Assembly (NCBI GenBank): GCA_023666645.1
Contig: JAMPBP010000003.1
Location: 1-62,642 of the forward strand
Length of the DNA stretch: 62,642 nucleotides
Reading direction: 5' to 3'
Source: Clostridiales bacterium
Lineage (GTDB): Bacteria > Bacteroidota > Bacteroidia > Bacteroidales > Muribaculaceae
A program made the translations under genes and the position numbers. Positions within the stretch are counted from its first letter, which is position 1; each line of letters starts with the position of its first letter. This document shows, in pieces, positions 1 to 9,230 of this stretch. The notes beneath the pieces were generated by a model that worked only from the letters and a program-made list of their open reading frames with translations, ran no database searches and had not been told where the DNA came from.

Positions 1-626
1 ACTTCGGCATTACCAACCATCTTGACCCTGTCATGTCGCTATGTCTCGGACCCTGTGATGTCTCAGTCAAAGAAATGGTGGGAGCCTATTCAGCGTTTGC
101 CAACAAAGGAATGCGCGTCGACCCGGTATTTGTAACAGCCATAGCCGATGGAAATGGAAATATCATAAGCGAGTTCACTCCTATACACACTGAGGTGATA
201 TCGGAGACTGCCTACTGGCGCATTCTATCCATGTTGCTCAATGTGGTCGATGGGGGTACCGGCAACCGTCTGCGACGGGCTCCTTACAATTTAACGGCAC
301 AGATGGGTGGCAAGACAGGCACCACCAATTCCAACTCCGACGGCTGGTTCATGGGCTTCACCCCCGACCTTGTTACCGGCACATGGGTAGGTGGAGAAGA
401 ACGTTATATCCACTTCAATTCCATGGCCTACGGACAGGGTGCCTCGATGGCTCTTCCAATATATGGCAAATATATGACCCGCGTGTATGCCGATAAGGAG
501 CTTCCCTATAGCCAGAATTCCAAGTTTGTATTCCCTGATAATGTTGACTTGTGTGAGCGCGAGTATTATGGCGAGTATACCGACGATACAGAGGCGACCG
601 AGAGTATTCAGGGAGTATTTGATTGA
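1..626 (+). CDS. Class A penicillin-binding protein (PBP1A-type), C-terminal part
   Basis: Only the last ~208 codons are present; the gene begins before the window and is read in frame from base 3. The visible part is the C-terminal half of the transpeptidase domain. The KTG box appears as GGKTGTTNSNSDGWFMG, with the preceding conserved stretch MVGAYSAFANKGMRVDP typical of bifunctional PBP1A enzymes that polymerise and cross-link peptidoglycan at the inner-membrane outer face. The SxxK and SxN motifs and the glycosyltransferase domain lie upstream and cannot be checked. The stop at 624-626 overlaps the convergent HsdR_N-type gene by 19 bases. Family call is firm; the exact paralogue is uncertain. 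Confidence 0.9.
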   Translation, partial: FGITNHLDPVMSLCLGPCDVSVKEMVGAYSAFANKGMRVDPVFVTAIADGNGNIISEFTPIHTEVISETAYWRILSMLLNVVDGGTGNRLRRAPYNLTAQMGGKTGTTNSNSDGWFMGFTPDLVTGTWVGGEERYIHFNSMAYGQGASMALPIYGKYMTRVYADKELPYSQNSKFVFPDNVDLCEREYYGEYTDDTEATESIQGVFD

Positions 627-1069
627 ACGGGGTAGGGCGGAAGGTCGTCGAGGAATGTGTGATTGCCTGTCGAGTGGTCGATATGGCAGCAATAGGTCGC
701 CTTGCCATTGGAGACTGTGAGGTAGGGGGCTTGGAGTACAATATTGTAGCGTAGAATCTGTTCAAAGACACGTTGTGTGACAGCCACGGTCGATGCCTTG
801 TATTCGATAATCATCCATGGCTGGCCATCACGTTGGTATACGATTGTGTCACATCGTCTCGTAGTGTCATTGAGAGTGATTGACACTTCATTGCCCATGA
901 GTCCGGCCGGGTACCCCTTGAAAGCTATGAGAAAATGGACGAAGTGTTGTCTCACCCACTCTTCGGGGGTGAGGGCGACAAATCGGCGTCGAAGTGGGTC
1001 AAGTATGCGCTCTTGTCCTTCCCTCCTCTCGATGCGAAGTGGTGCAGGTGGTAAATTCAGTTTATCCAT
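608..1069 (-). CDS. Orphan HsdR_N-type PD-(D/E)xK nuclease-domain protein
   Basis: A 153-residue protein that matches only the N-terminal nuclease domain of type I restriction subunit HsdR. Visible core: E61, D74 (CDTIVYQ) and E89-Y-K91 (MIIEYKAS), the usual D...ExK metal-binding and catalytic arrangement, followed by a helix with Q104 (FEQILRYN). There is no helicase domain, and no HsdM or HsdS gene nearby, so it is not part of a restriction system here. It is transcribed divergently from holA and ends inside the tail of the penicillin-binding protein gene. The likely role is DNA processing or repair, but that is inference. Confidence 0.85.
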   Translation of the reverse strand: MDKLNLPPAPLRIERREGQERILDPLRRRFVALTPEEWVRQHFVHFLIAFKGYPAGLMGNEVSITLNDTTRRCDTIVYQRDGQPWMIIEYKASTVAVTQRVFEQILRYNIVLQAPYLTVSNGKATYCCHIDHSTGNHTFLDDLPPYPVQSNTP

Positions 1070-1179
1070 TTTCTGAAACTCTTCTCATGCTCGGTTTGGC
1101 TCGTCTAAAAAACGGTCCAGTTGTTTCGGTAAATAAAAATAATGTGTAAATTTACGAAGTTTTTTATTTACATCAAAAA

Positions 1180-2211
1180 ATGGCTGGCGACACAACGACA
1201 TTCGCATCTTTCAAAACTCAATTGACCAAGGGAACCCCTGCTCCAGTGTATCTCATTCATGGTGAGGAAGGATATTATATCGATGCCTTGCTCAAGATAG
1301 CTGAGGGGATCATACCTGAGGCCGACCGTGACTTTGACCTCAGTATCATATATGCTCCGCAGGTTGAGGTCGATGATGTCATTGATGCGTGTCACCGCTA
1401 TCCAATGATGTCACCGCGCCAGGTGGTCATTGTCAAGGAAGTCCAGTCACAGGGAACCGGTTTTCTCAAGAATCTGAAGGACTACATGGCGGCTCCCGCT
1501 CCTACAACGATTCTTTTCCTCGCCTATCGTGGCGAGAGTGTCAAGGGCGCTGAGATTCTCAATGCCGTCAAAAAAGGTGGTGGAGTCGCCTTCGAGTCGA
1601 AAAAGCTGAGGGATAGTGCCCTTGCCGCCACAATTCAGGAGTTTATCAAAAGCCGCGGCCTATCGGTCGACCCCAAGGCATTGTCGATGCTGAGCGACTT
1701 TGTGGGGAGTGATTTGTCACGCTTGTACAACGAGATTAATAAACTCACCGTCACTCTGGGACCGGGGGCCATGGTAACCCCCGAGGCAGTGGAGCGCAAT
1801 ATAGGAATGAGCAAGGAGTTCAATAATTTCGAGCTGGTATCGGCCATAGCCAATCGCGACATAGCCAAGGCATTGAGGATTGTTGATTATTTCCAGAAAA
1901 ATCCCAAAAAGAATCCAGTTCAAATGCTCACGCCACTCCTGTTCACGTTCTTTTCCAATCTTCTCATTGCCCACTATTCTCCTGATAAGAGTGAACGTGG
2001 TTTATTGGGAGCGCTCGGTTTGAAGTGGCCGGGTCAGTTGAGGGAAATCAACCAGGGTGTCGTCAACTATCGACCTGCCCAGGTTGTCGAGATTCTCTCA
2101 TTGCTAAGGAGCTTTGACGGAATGAGCAAGGGCAACGGCAGCCGCATGGATGCCCACGAGCTATTGCAGGCTACCGTCTACCGCATAATGACAACGCCGG
2201 GCAAATTATAA
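1180..2211 (+). CDS. holA: DNA polymerase III subunit delta
   Basis: HolA is the clamp-loader subunit that opens the beta sliding clamp at the replication fork. The 343-residue length and the order of motifs fit: N-terminal AAA+-like fold beginning with VYLIHGEEGYYIDALL (about residues 23-38), a central region with SDLSRLYNEINKL, then EFNNFELVSAIANRD and a C-terminal helical collar domain. As usual for delta, no functional Walker A is seen. ATG at 1180 is chosen because the sequence matches from MAGDTTTFASFK and the upstream region is AT-rich with a TAAATTTA box at 1147-1154. It is divergent from the HsdR_N-type gene. Confidence 0.93.
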   Translation: MAGDTTTFASFKTQLTKGTPAPVYLIHGEEGYYIDALLKIAEGIIPEADRDFDLSIIYAPQVEVDDVIDACHRYPMMSPRQVVIVKEVQSQGTGFLKNLKDYMAAPAPTTILFLAYRGESVKGAEILNAVKKGGGVAFESKKLRDSALAATIQEFIKSRGLSVDPKALSMLSDFVGSDLSRLYNEINKLTVTLGPGAMVTPEAVERNIGMSKEFNNFELVSAIANRDIAKALRIVDYFQKNPKKNPVQMLTPLLFTFFSNLLIAHYSPDKSERGLLGALGLKWPGQLREINQGVVNYRPAQVVEILSLLRSFDGMSKGNGSRMDAHELLQATVYRIMTTPGKL

Positions 2212-2236
2212 TTTTAGCTTTAAGATATAACACTAC

Positions 2237-4285
2237 ATGAATTTTTTTACCCGTTTTCAATTATTGTCATGCGTCATATCGATGATGGCTGCCCCATCAG
2301 TTCTGATTGCTGAGAATCCAATATTGTCATGGGATTCTCAGAGTCTTATCGTCAATGGGAAACGTGTGATTCCGGTCATGGGAGAGATTCACTATTCACG
2401 TGTCCCGAGGAGCGAGTGGGCCGATGCTGTGCGCAAGATGAAGGATGGGGGCGTGACCATCATAGCCACCTATGTATTCTGGAATCATATAGAGTCGACT
2501 GAAGGTGTATATGACTGGAGCGGACAGCGCGACCTGCGTCACTTCCTGGAAGTGTGTGCCCGTGAAGAGATGCCTGTAGTTCTGAGGGTGGGACCGTTCT
2601 GCCACGGCGAGGCACGTTGTGGCGGTATTCCCGACTGGGTTTTTGAGAAAGGTATAAAGACTCGTGCTGAAAATCCAGATTTCATGGCTCTTGCCGAGCG
2701 CCTTTACCGACAGATTTTTACCCAAGTCCAAGGATTGCAATGGAAAGATGGCGGGCCGGTGATGGCTTGCCAGTTTGACAACGAGTATCGCGGTCACGGG
2801 TCATATCTCATGGCCTTGAAGGGTATTGCCGGCGCGATAGGCTTTGACTTGCCGTTATATACGCGCACGGGGTGGCCTGAGCTCAAGACTCCTGTACCTT
2901 ATGGTGAGATGTTGCCGCTATATGGTGACTATGCCGATGGTTTCTGGGAGCGTTCACTCAAGCCGGCGGCAGGTAACTATTATAAGGCTTTCAACTTTAA
3001 GTCATTCCGCAGTTCTACAGCTATAGCGTCTGAGCAATTGAAAGATCAGCGGGAAAGTGTGACGCGGGGTGATGAACAATACCCCTATTTCACCTGTGAG
3101 CTTGGCGGAGGAATGATGTGCTCCTATCATCGCCGTCCATGGATTTATCCTGAGGACGCCTATGCCCTGGCAGTTGTCAAGCTTGGCAGCGGCAGCAATC
3201 TGCTCGGCTACTACATGTACCATGGAGGAACCAATCCCGATTCTTCGATTCCGCTGAACGAGGTGCAGAACAGTGCGGCCACCAACTATAATGACATGCC
3301 TGAGAAAACCTACGACTTCCAGGCTCCGCTGGGCGAATTTGGCCAGCCGAATCCCCACTATTACACGCTACGCAAATTACACCTGTTCATGCACGATTTT
3401 GGCGAATCGCTCGCACCTATGGAGGCATCATTCCCTGTGCCGCAGGATTTGCCCAAAGGCGACGACAGGGAGCTGAGATGGTGCTATCGGTCATTGGGCG
3501 ACAGTGCGTTTGTTTTTGTCAACAATTATGAGCGGTTGCAGAATCTTTCTGACAAGAAGGGTGTGAGATTTGATGTGGGGGGTGTGAAATTTCCCTCGCG
3601 CAAAATATCAATTCCTTCCGGAACTACATGTATATTTCCTGTCAATATAGCGGGGCTGCGCTATGCTACGGCTCAACTTATAGCACGTCGTGACGGTAAG
3701 ATTTTCATGGAGCAGATAGATGGTGTGCCTACCGAAATCGCTGTCGATGGAAAGGTGCTTAAGAATGTGAAAGCCCTTGGACCCGACATTCCGGTCTATG
3801 GCAACATATATCTTTTGACCTCCACCCAGGCTTCACGCCTGTTTCTTGACCCAGAGACTGATGGTGACGACATGACGGTTGAGGCCGATGTCAGGAAAAT
3901 CAAGGAGGCCGATGGTGCGCGACATATAACCATCGGTGTGAACAAGGTCGCTGAGGCTCCGGTCGACGTTGACTTTGAGCGAGCCGCAGTCTATGAGATC
4001 ACCGGCCTCCCGGACGCTGACAGCAGGCAAGGAAAATTGCTGATGATCAATTATCGAGGTGATGTGGCCCGCCTTTATTGCGACGGCAAGCTCGTGGCCG
4101 ATAATTTTTATAATGGACGACCTATGCTGATGGGTTTGTGGCGTCTACCAGCCGATGCCGGTAAACTTGAGCTACGCATTCTGCCATTGCAGGAGGATAT
4201 GCCGGTCTATTTCCCTGAGGAGGCCGATACTACTCCCGGTGAACAGGTGGACAAAATCAGTATTACAGTAATCAATAATCTTTAA
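2237..4285 (+). CDS. Secreted GH35 family beta-galactosidase
   Basis: A 682-residue exported glycosidase, expected to remove terminal beta-galactose. Residues 1-25 form a signal peptide ending near VLIAEN. The GH35 TIM barrel starts at NGKRVIPVMGEIHYSRVPR, with VFWNHIES and VLRVGPFCHGE following. The acid/base glutamate is E183 in QFDNEY and the nucleophile is E288 in TCELGGGMM. The C-terminal ~250 residues carry beta-sandwich modules. It begins 25 bases after holA and is followed 10 bases later by a membrane protein. Substrate is not resolved; galactan or arabinogalactan side chains are plausible given the other glycosidases nearby. Confidence 0.9.
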   Translation: MNFFTRFQLLSCVISMMAAPSVLIAENPILSWDSQSLIVNGKRVIPVMGEIHYSRVPRSEWADAVRKMKDGGVTIIATYVFWNHIESTEGVYDWSGQRDLRHFLEVCAREEMPVVLRVGPFCHGEARCGGIPDWVFEKGIKTRAENPDFMALAERLYRQIFTQVQGLQWKDGGPVMACQFDNEYRGHGSYLMALKGIAGAIGFDLPLYTRTGWPELKTPVPYGEMLPLYGDYADGFWERSLKPAAGNYYKAFNFKSFRSSTAIASEQLKDQRESVTRGDEQYPYFTCELGGGMMCSYHRRPWIYPEDAYALAVVKLGSGSNLLGYYMYHGGTNPDSSIPLNEVQNSAATNYNDMPEKTYDFQAPLGEFGQPNPHYYTLRKLHLFMHDFGESLAPMEASFPVPQDLPKGDDRELRWCYRSLGDSAFVFVNNYERLQNLSDKKGVRFDVGGVKFPSRKISIPSGTTCIFPVNIAGLRYATAQLIARRDGKIFMEQIDGVPTEIAVDGKVLKNVKALGPDIPVYGNIYLLTSTQASRLFLDPETDGDDMTVEADVRKIKEADGARHITIGVNKVAEAPVDVDFERAAVYEITGLPDADSRQGKLLMINYRGDVARLYCDGKLVADNFYNGRPMLMGLWRLPADAGKLELRILPLQEDMPVYFPEEADTTPGEQVDKISITVINNL

Positions 4286-4295
4286 TATAGCTTTT

Positions 4296-4892
4296 ATGGA
4301 AAATAGATCTCATCTTCGGTTGTCTTTTGTCATTTTTTGCGGCATAGCCTTGCTGGGTTCGCTGTTGGGGCTTATCCAAAGTTTTTTCCCAATGCAGCCG
4401 GTAGTGTCCTTGTCAATACATACTGTCGTTTCGATGGCTTTGATGGGTGTGGTAGCATGGTCATTGATTGACCGTAGAATCCAGGGACTCAATCTTCTTG
4501 GACGTATAGGCGGCTGGGCCTATGTGGTTTTTTTATTGATTCAACTCATTGTAAGTCAATACCAATCCTATCTGTTACGTACATTTGATTACGATCAGAT
4601 TGAGTCGATGTTTACCGTAACTTCGATAACGTTCGGTGTAACCTCATTTCTGGTTATCATTGCTTTCGCTCTCTATCTGATAGGCTCGCGCCAAACTTTG
4701 CCTCTTAAGATTGTAGTGCCGGCCTTTGAGCTGTGTGGTCTGGTAATATCCCGATTGTGGGGATACTTATTAGGAGTGTCGTTTGTAGATTTCTCATATG
4801 TTATCAACATCTTTTACGTGTTGGGTTGGAGCGTGGCATTGATTCTTGCCATCGTTTCATTTATCAAATCAGGAGTCAAGGCAGAGTGTTGA
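4296..4892 (+). CDS. Hypothetical polytopic membrane protein
   Basis: I do not recognise a family. The 198-residue protein is almost entirely hydrophobic, with about six predicted transmembrane helices (roughly 9-29, 36-58, 71-89, 105-127, 138-156 and 164-190), and short polar loops such as SLIDRRIQG and SQYQSYLLRTFDYDQIE. No catalytic or transport motif stands out. It follows the GH35 gene by 10 bases, so co-transcription is likely. An inner-membrane location is inferred from the hydropathy alone. Confidence 0.7.
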   Translation: MENRSHLRLSFVIFCGIALLGSLLGLIQSFFPMQPVVSLSIHTVVSMALMGVVAWSLIDRRIQGLNLLGRIGGWAYVVFLLIQLIVSQYQSYLLRTFDYDQIESMFTVTSITFGVTSFLVIIAFALYLIGSRQTLPLKIVVPAFELCGLVISRLWGYLLGVSFVDFSYVINIFYVLGWSVALILAIVSFIKSGVKAEC

Positions 4893-4961
4893 AGATATGG
4901 TATTCTTAAACGAGTTCGATATAATATAATTTAAAACTAAATATTTTTAAAACCAAATAAT

Positions 4962-5705
4962 ATGGTAGTAGTGGTAACGGGCGCGACAAGCGGAATAGGA
5001 GAGGCATGTGCCCGCAAATTTCTGGAAGCCGGTCACCGTGTAATCATTACCGGTCGTAATGAGCAGAAACTTAAGGAAATAGTCGAGGAATATGGCAATC
5101 AGCATTGTCATGCGTTGCAATTTGACGTGCGCGACCGTGATGAGGTGACCAATGCGTTGGCCTCGCTCCCAGTCGAGTGGGCAGCAATCGATATCCTTGT
5201 AAACAACGCTGGACTCGCCTTGGGTCTCGAGCCTGAATATGAAGGTGATTACAGTGATTGGGACACAATGGTCGATACCAATATCAAAGGCCTGCTCACA
5301 ATGACACGTGAGATAGTGCCGGGAATGATAGCACGCAACCGTGGCCACATAATCAATATAGGGTCGGTAGCGGGTGATGCAGCGTATGCCGGCGGAAACG
5401 TATATTGCGCTACCAAGGCAGCGGTAAAGAGTATTACCGATGGTTTGCGCATCGATTTGGCACACACTCCGTTACGTGTGACTCTGTTGAAGCCGGGGCT
5501 TGTCGAGACCCATTTCAGCAATGTGCGCTTCCATGGCGATGATGAGCGGGCTGATAAAGTCTATCAGGGTATTACGCCCCTCACGGGTGACGACATTGCC
5601 GATGCTGCTCTATATGCAGCCTCAGCGCCTGCCCATGTTCAGATAGCCGAAGTGCTGATTCTCGCCACACATCAGGCCAGCGGAAGCGTAATTTGCCGCA
5701 AATAA
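4962..5705 (+). CDS. Short-chain dehydrogenase/reductase, YdfG-like
   Basis: A 247-residue classical SDR, expected to oxidise a hydroxy acid or related alcohol using NADP. The Rossmann glycine motif TGATSGIG lies at residues 6-13, NNAG at 81-84 and the catalytic triad is S135 (GSVAGDA), Y148 and K152 (YCATK). GRNEQKL after the second strand favours NADP(H). The closest familiar relatives are the 3-hydroxy-acid/L-allo-threonine dehydrogenases of the YdfG group, with LKPGLVETHFSNVRF near the substrate loop. It stands alone between the membrane protein and a strong hairpin at 5757-5789. Confidence 0.88.
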   Translation: MVVVVTGATSGIGEACARKFLEAGHRVIITGRNEQKLKEIVEEYGNQHCHALQFDVRDRDEVTNALASLPVEWAAIDILVNNAGLALGLEPEYEGDYSDWDTMVDTNIKGLLTMTREIVPGMIARNRGHIINIGSVAGDAAYAGGNVYCATKAAVKSITDGLRIDLAHTPLRVTLLKPGLVETHFSNVRFHGDDERADKVYQGITPLTGDDIADAALYAASAPAHVQIAEVLILATHQASGSVICRK

Positions 5706-5756
5706 GTGCCTGAAGTTTTTAGAATCTAAGGCTTGATACAGCCAATATTGGAAGAA

Positions 5757-5789
5757 TTGACTCCGGGCGCCTATGGTGCCCGGAGTCAA
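5757..5789. terminator. Hairpin after the SDR gene, probable terminator
   Basis: Perfect 12-bp arms at 5757-5768 and 5778-5789 (TTGACTCCGGGC and its complement) enclose a 9-base loop. No long T-tract follows, so it could instead be a leader or RNA-stabilising hairpin for the gene starting at 5856. Confidence 0.5.
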
Positions 5790-5855
5790 ACAGATTGGGA
5801 CTTCCGGTTGCAAAAATGTTGAAATTAAGTACAAACTGAATATTCCTAAAAAACA

Positions 5856-7916
5856 ATGGAAAGATATCTCATGTCGCTGGTGCTATTAATTATGACGTTT
5901 GTTTCGTCGTATGGTGCCTCTGATGCGAATGACGAGTTTGATGTATATCTGATGATTGGCCAGTCCAACATGGCCGGTCGGGGAGAATTTGTTGAAAGCG
6001 ACACAACCGAATGGATTGAGGGAGTGTGGGTCCTTGATTTCTCCGGTCGGCCCGTAAAGGCGTTCGCTCCTCTTAATAGATTTTCTACAATACGCAAGGA
6101 AATCGGCTTGCAGGGATATAATCCGGCTGTGAAGTTCGCCGATCTGATGCATAAGCGTTCAGGAAGGAAAATTCTTCTTGTGGTAAATGCACGAGGAGGA
6201 TCAGCCATCGGACACTGGATGCCTGGCGACAAACATAATTTTCACAATGAGGCAATCCGTCGTACACGTCAGGCTATGAAGTATGGTAAACTGAAAGGTA
6301 TAGCATGGCATCAAGGCGAGACCGACATTCAAAACCATACAGCCGACTATGTAGGAAAGTTCAATTCCATGATTAGCTCTCTTCGTGACTCTCTCGGTCA
6401 GGGCAATGTTCCGGTTGTTATCGGTCAGGTGGGGCGGTGGAATTGGGCACCGGCCGGCGATATAGCCGCCTTCAATGATTCCATAATACCTTCCATTACA
6501 AAAAAGGTGATTAATTGCCGTTATGTATCGAGCGATGGCCTGGCACGCAGATATAAGGATAATGAGCGTGACCCCCATTTCGGCCGCGAGGCTCAGATGG
6601 AGCTCGGGCACCGGTATGCAGATGCCATGACTGAGTCCAAAGTGAATGGCTCATTAATAGTAAACGGTGTGCCATGGTATGACCAGCGCGACAGCATCGT
6701 ATCGGCTCATGGTGCCAATATTATTCAGGACAATGGCAAATACTATATGTTTGGAGAGTTCAAGACAGATTCAGTGAATGATTTCAAAGGTTTCAGCTGC
6801 TATTCTTCTCCCGATCTTGTAAACTGGACGTTTGAGAGGATTGCTCTTGCCAAGCAATCAGACGGTAGACTGGGGCCTGGCCGCGTTGGAGAACGGCCGA
6901 AAGTGCTTAAATGCCCCGCTACGGGTGAATACATAATGATTATGCATTCCGACGATTCCAGATATAAAGATCCATGCACCGCCTACGCAACTTCCAAGAC
7001 TATCAATGGTGAATACATTTTCCGAGGACCGCTTTTGTATAAGGGTAATCCTATAAAGAAATGGGACGTGGGCACATTCACTGATAGCGACGGGAGGTCC
7101 TATCTTCTTGTGCATCATGGCGCAATTTATCGTTTCGCCGAAGACTTCCATAGTCTGGACTCTTGTATGGCCAGGAATGTTGATGGAGTGGGGGAGTCGC
7201 CAGCCATGCTGCGTCACAATGGTAAATATTATTGGTTTTCAAGTCACACCACTTCATGGGAAAGAAACGACAATATGTATGTATCGTCCTATTCTTTATC
7301 CGGACCATGGGAGAAACATGAATTCTTTGCACCGAAGGGTTCAAACACATGGAATAGCCAGACATCTTTCATCCTACCGGTGGTGAGTGGGTCGGACACT
7401 ACCTTTGTATACATGGGCGACCGTTGGTCATTTCCGAAGCAGCGCAGTGCCGCCACCTATGTGTGGCAACCGATCGAATTTATTGATGGCGAGCCTTCCA
7501 TACCCCAATATTGGGAGTCGTGGAATCCGGCAACTATGAAGCATGAGGCGCCTGTGTTACATGAGTTGGCACACACTTCCTGGAAAGGGGAGAAGCCGGG
7601 CGATTCCAATATATATCGGGTGAAACTGGAAAAAGATGGAAAGATATTTATAAAGGGATCTACCGATAATATGGGTGCCTATGCCGAAATCACAATAAAG
7701 GACGCCAAAGGAAATGTGCTTGTTGAGACTCCGGTGGATTTTTATTCGCTTACCCCTGCCGAGGGTCTGCGCTATATCTCTCCCTTGCTGAGAAAAGGCG
7801 TCTATTCATTGACTGTCAAGGTATCAGATATGCGACCCAACTGGAGTGATAAAAAACGTACAGAATATGGTAGCCGTGGATATCGGGTGGCAGTGGACCA
7901 AGTAGGTTCAATTTAA
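5856..7916 (+). CDS. Secreted SASA-type acetylesterase fused to a GH43-like beta-propeller
   Basis: A 686-residue two-domain exported enzyme. After a signal peptide (1-20, ending SSYGA), residues ~28-250 form a SASA/DUF303 carbohydrate acetylesterase: nucleophile S37 in MIGQSNMAGRG, then GIAWHQGETD, VIGQVGRWNW and the acid-histidine block DPHFGREAQMELGHRYAD. Residues ~270-560 form a five-bladed-propeller glycosidase-like domain (YYMFGEFKTDS, SPDLVNWTFE, VGERPKVL, GVGESPAML) resembling GH43. A C-terminal beta-rich domain ends the protein. It probably deacetylates a glycan and cleaves a linkage uncovered by that. The exact polymer is unknown; the propeller's catalytic acids need modelling. Confidence 0.82.
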   Translation: MERYLMSLVLLIMTFVSSYGASDANDEFDVYLMIGQSNMAGRGEFVESDTTEWIEGVWVLDFSGRPVKAFAPLNRFSTIRKEIGLQGYNPAVKFADLMHKRSGRKILLVVNARGGSAIGHWMPGDKHNFHNEAIRRTRQAMKYGKLKGIAWHQGETDIQNHTADYVGKFNSMISSLRDSLGQGNVPVVIGQVGRWNWAPAGDIAAFNDSIIPSITKKVINCRYVSSDGLARRYKDNERDPHFGREAQMELGHRYADAMTESKVNGSLIVNGVPWYDQRDSIVSAHGANIIQDNGKYYMFGEFKTDSVNDFKGFSCYSSPDLVNWTFERIALAKQSDGRLGPGRVGERPKVLKCPATGEYIMIMHSDDSRYKDPCTAYATSKTINGEYIFRGPLLYKGNPIKKWDVGTFTDSDGRSYLLVHHGAIYRFAEDFHSLDSCMARNVDGVGESPAMLRHNGKYYWFSSHTTSWERNDNMYVSSYSLSGPWEKHEFFAPKGSNTWNSQTSFILPVVSGSDTTFVYMGDRWSFPKQRSAATYVWQPIEFIDGEPSIPQYWESWNPATMKHEAPVLHELAHTSWKGEKPGDSNIYRVKLEKDGKIFIKGSTDNMGAYAEITIKDAKGNVLVETPVDFYSLTPAEGLRYISPLLRKGVYSLTVKVSDMRPNWSDKKRTEYGSRGYRVAVDQVGSI

Positions 7917-7981
7917 ATTTAATGTAGACTTACGTTTTCTTTTTGTCGTTATCTCAATATTTCTTGTGAGACTCTTAGCTA

Positions 7982-9139
7982 TTACAGTTTATAGACCTCG
8001 CTGCCGGCCAACAGGAAGCAGCCGGTGCCGTAGTCATCAAAGTCGGGGATTGAGTCATAACCTACGGGTTGTCCGTCCTTAGGCTCCTTACCGGTGCCTT
8101 GCACGTAGCCCAGGAATCCATCAGGGTGAACCGCTGTATTGACCATGGCATTCCATGCTTTTGTCACAATGGGGAGGTAGGTTTCACGGGGAAGCAGTCC
8201 ATTGTTGATGCACCATGCCATGGCATAGACAAACAGGGCTGTACCCGAAAGTTCTTTCCCTCCATAATTGTTCTCATCGTGGAGCGAGACATTCCAGAAC
8301 CCATCGGTACGTTGGCACTTGGCTATGGCCGAGCACATGTCGGTGAGATCTCTTTCATAGATGGCGCGGTGAGGGTAGTCGGCAGGCAATTCCTGTAATG
8401 TCCTCACCAGGGCAGCAACCACCCAGCCATTACCACGCGACCAGTAGCAGTTCTTTCCATTGGGCTCCTTATAGGGAGGCACGAAATCTTTGTCGCGCCA
8501 CCACAACCCCTCGCTGGAATTGTAGAGGCCGCCGGCAAGAGAGTCGCGTGTCCATTCATACATGGCCCATGCCTTGTCGTGGTATTTCTGATCACCGGTG
8601 AGATTGCCAAGCTTGGTGAGTACAGGCATTCCCATCTGTATGGCATCGATCCATGTCCAGTCGTCGACCTGGGGGGTATTGACCAGCATGTTCATGTTGG
8701 CTATGGTTTTGGTGAGGATTTGAGGCTCGGGTGTGAGCCGGTACATGTCGATGTATGTTTGGGCCGCGCAATAGTTGTCGGCATTGCGTGTCGTGGTGTC
8801 GTCACGGCGAAATCCCCATTTGAATCCCGATCCCCATTGATATGTGTAATCATAGTAGCGGTTGTCGGGGTAGATTGAATACAAGGCCATGAGCCCTTCA
8901 AAGTATACTCCGCGGGTCCATATATTGGCCTCATATTCACGATGACGTGAAGGATAGGGAATTGACTTCAACGGGTCGGGATGGTTGGTCAGGTAATGGT
9001 CATTGACTTTTATCAGCGTGTTCAGAATGTTATGGCGCGCCGGGAGGGAGGTCTCGGCTATGAGCGTGGCGGGGAGAGTGCATGACGTGAGAATAAATGT
9101 GATGAGGGTTTTCTTGAGAAATATTTGGATATTTTTCAT
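7982..9139 (-). CDS. GH105 unsaturated rhamnogalacturonyl hydrolase, lipoprotein
   Basis: A 385-residue (alpha/alpha)6-barrel enzyme of the YteR/RhiN type. These hydrate and release the 4,5-unsaturated galacturonate left at the non-reducing end after pectate/rhamnogalacturonan lyase action. The catalytic acid is D165 in DDWTWIDAIQMGMP, with D121 in ADNYCAAQTYID and the conserved SRGNGWV. The N-terminus has a lipobox (LTSC, C20), so it is probably a lipoprotein, although a signal-peptidase I site near ALIAET is possible. It is divergent from the phosphoribosyltransferase-HAD gene. Promoter box TACTTTTG (minus strand) lies at 9172-9179. Confidence 0.9.
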   Translation of the reverse strand: MKNIQIFLKKTLITFILTSCTLPATLIAETSLPARHNILNTLIKVNDHYLTNHPDPLKSIPYPSRHREYEANIWTRGVYFEGLMALYSIYPDNRYYDYTYQWGSGFKWGFRRDDTTTRNADNYCAAQTYIDMYRLTPEPQILTKTIANMNMLVNTPQVDDWTWIDAIQMGMPVLTKLGNLTGDQKYHDKAWAMYEWTRDSLAGGLYNSSEGLWWRDKDFVPPYKEPNGKNCYWSRGNGWVVAALVRTLQELPADYPHRAIYERDLTDMCSAIAKCQRTDGFWNVSLHDENNYGGKELSGTALFVYAMAWCINNGLLPRETYLPIVTKAWNAMVNTAVHPDGFLGYVQGTGKEPKDGQPVGYDSIPDFDDYGTGCFLLAGSEVYKL

Positions 9140-9171
9140 GGATAGTAAAATAACGTGGTGTTTTAATGTGA

Positions 9172-9179
9172 CAAAAGTA
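9172..9179 (-). promoter_or_regulatory. -7 box of the GH105 gene
   Basis: The minus strand reads TACTTTTG, an exact match to the Bacteroidota TAnnTTTG box, 33-40 bases before the start codon. Confidence 0.6.
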
Positions 9180-9203
9180 ATGAAAAATTCAGATATTTTT
9201 CGT

Positions 9204-9211
9204 TACATTTG
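9204..9211 (+). promoter_or_regulatory. -7 box of the PRTase-HAD / ATPase-TOPRIM unit
   Basis: TACATTTG matches TAnnTTTG. Transcription would start near 9218, giving a very short leader before ATG 9231. This argues against the in-frame upstream starts, which would lie before the promoter. Confidence 0.6.
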
Positions 9212-9230
9212 CACAAAAGTGTTTTGCACG

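Noticed and set aside
608-1069. A type I restriction system
   Set aside because: Only the HsdR N-terminal domain is present, with no HsdM, HsdS or helicase domain nearby.
9003-9230. N-terminal extension of the PRTase-HAD protein
   Set aside because: The added residues overlap the divergent GH105 gene and lie upstream of the promoter box at 9204-9211.
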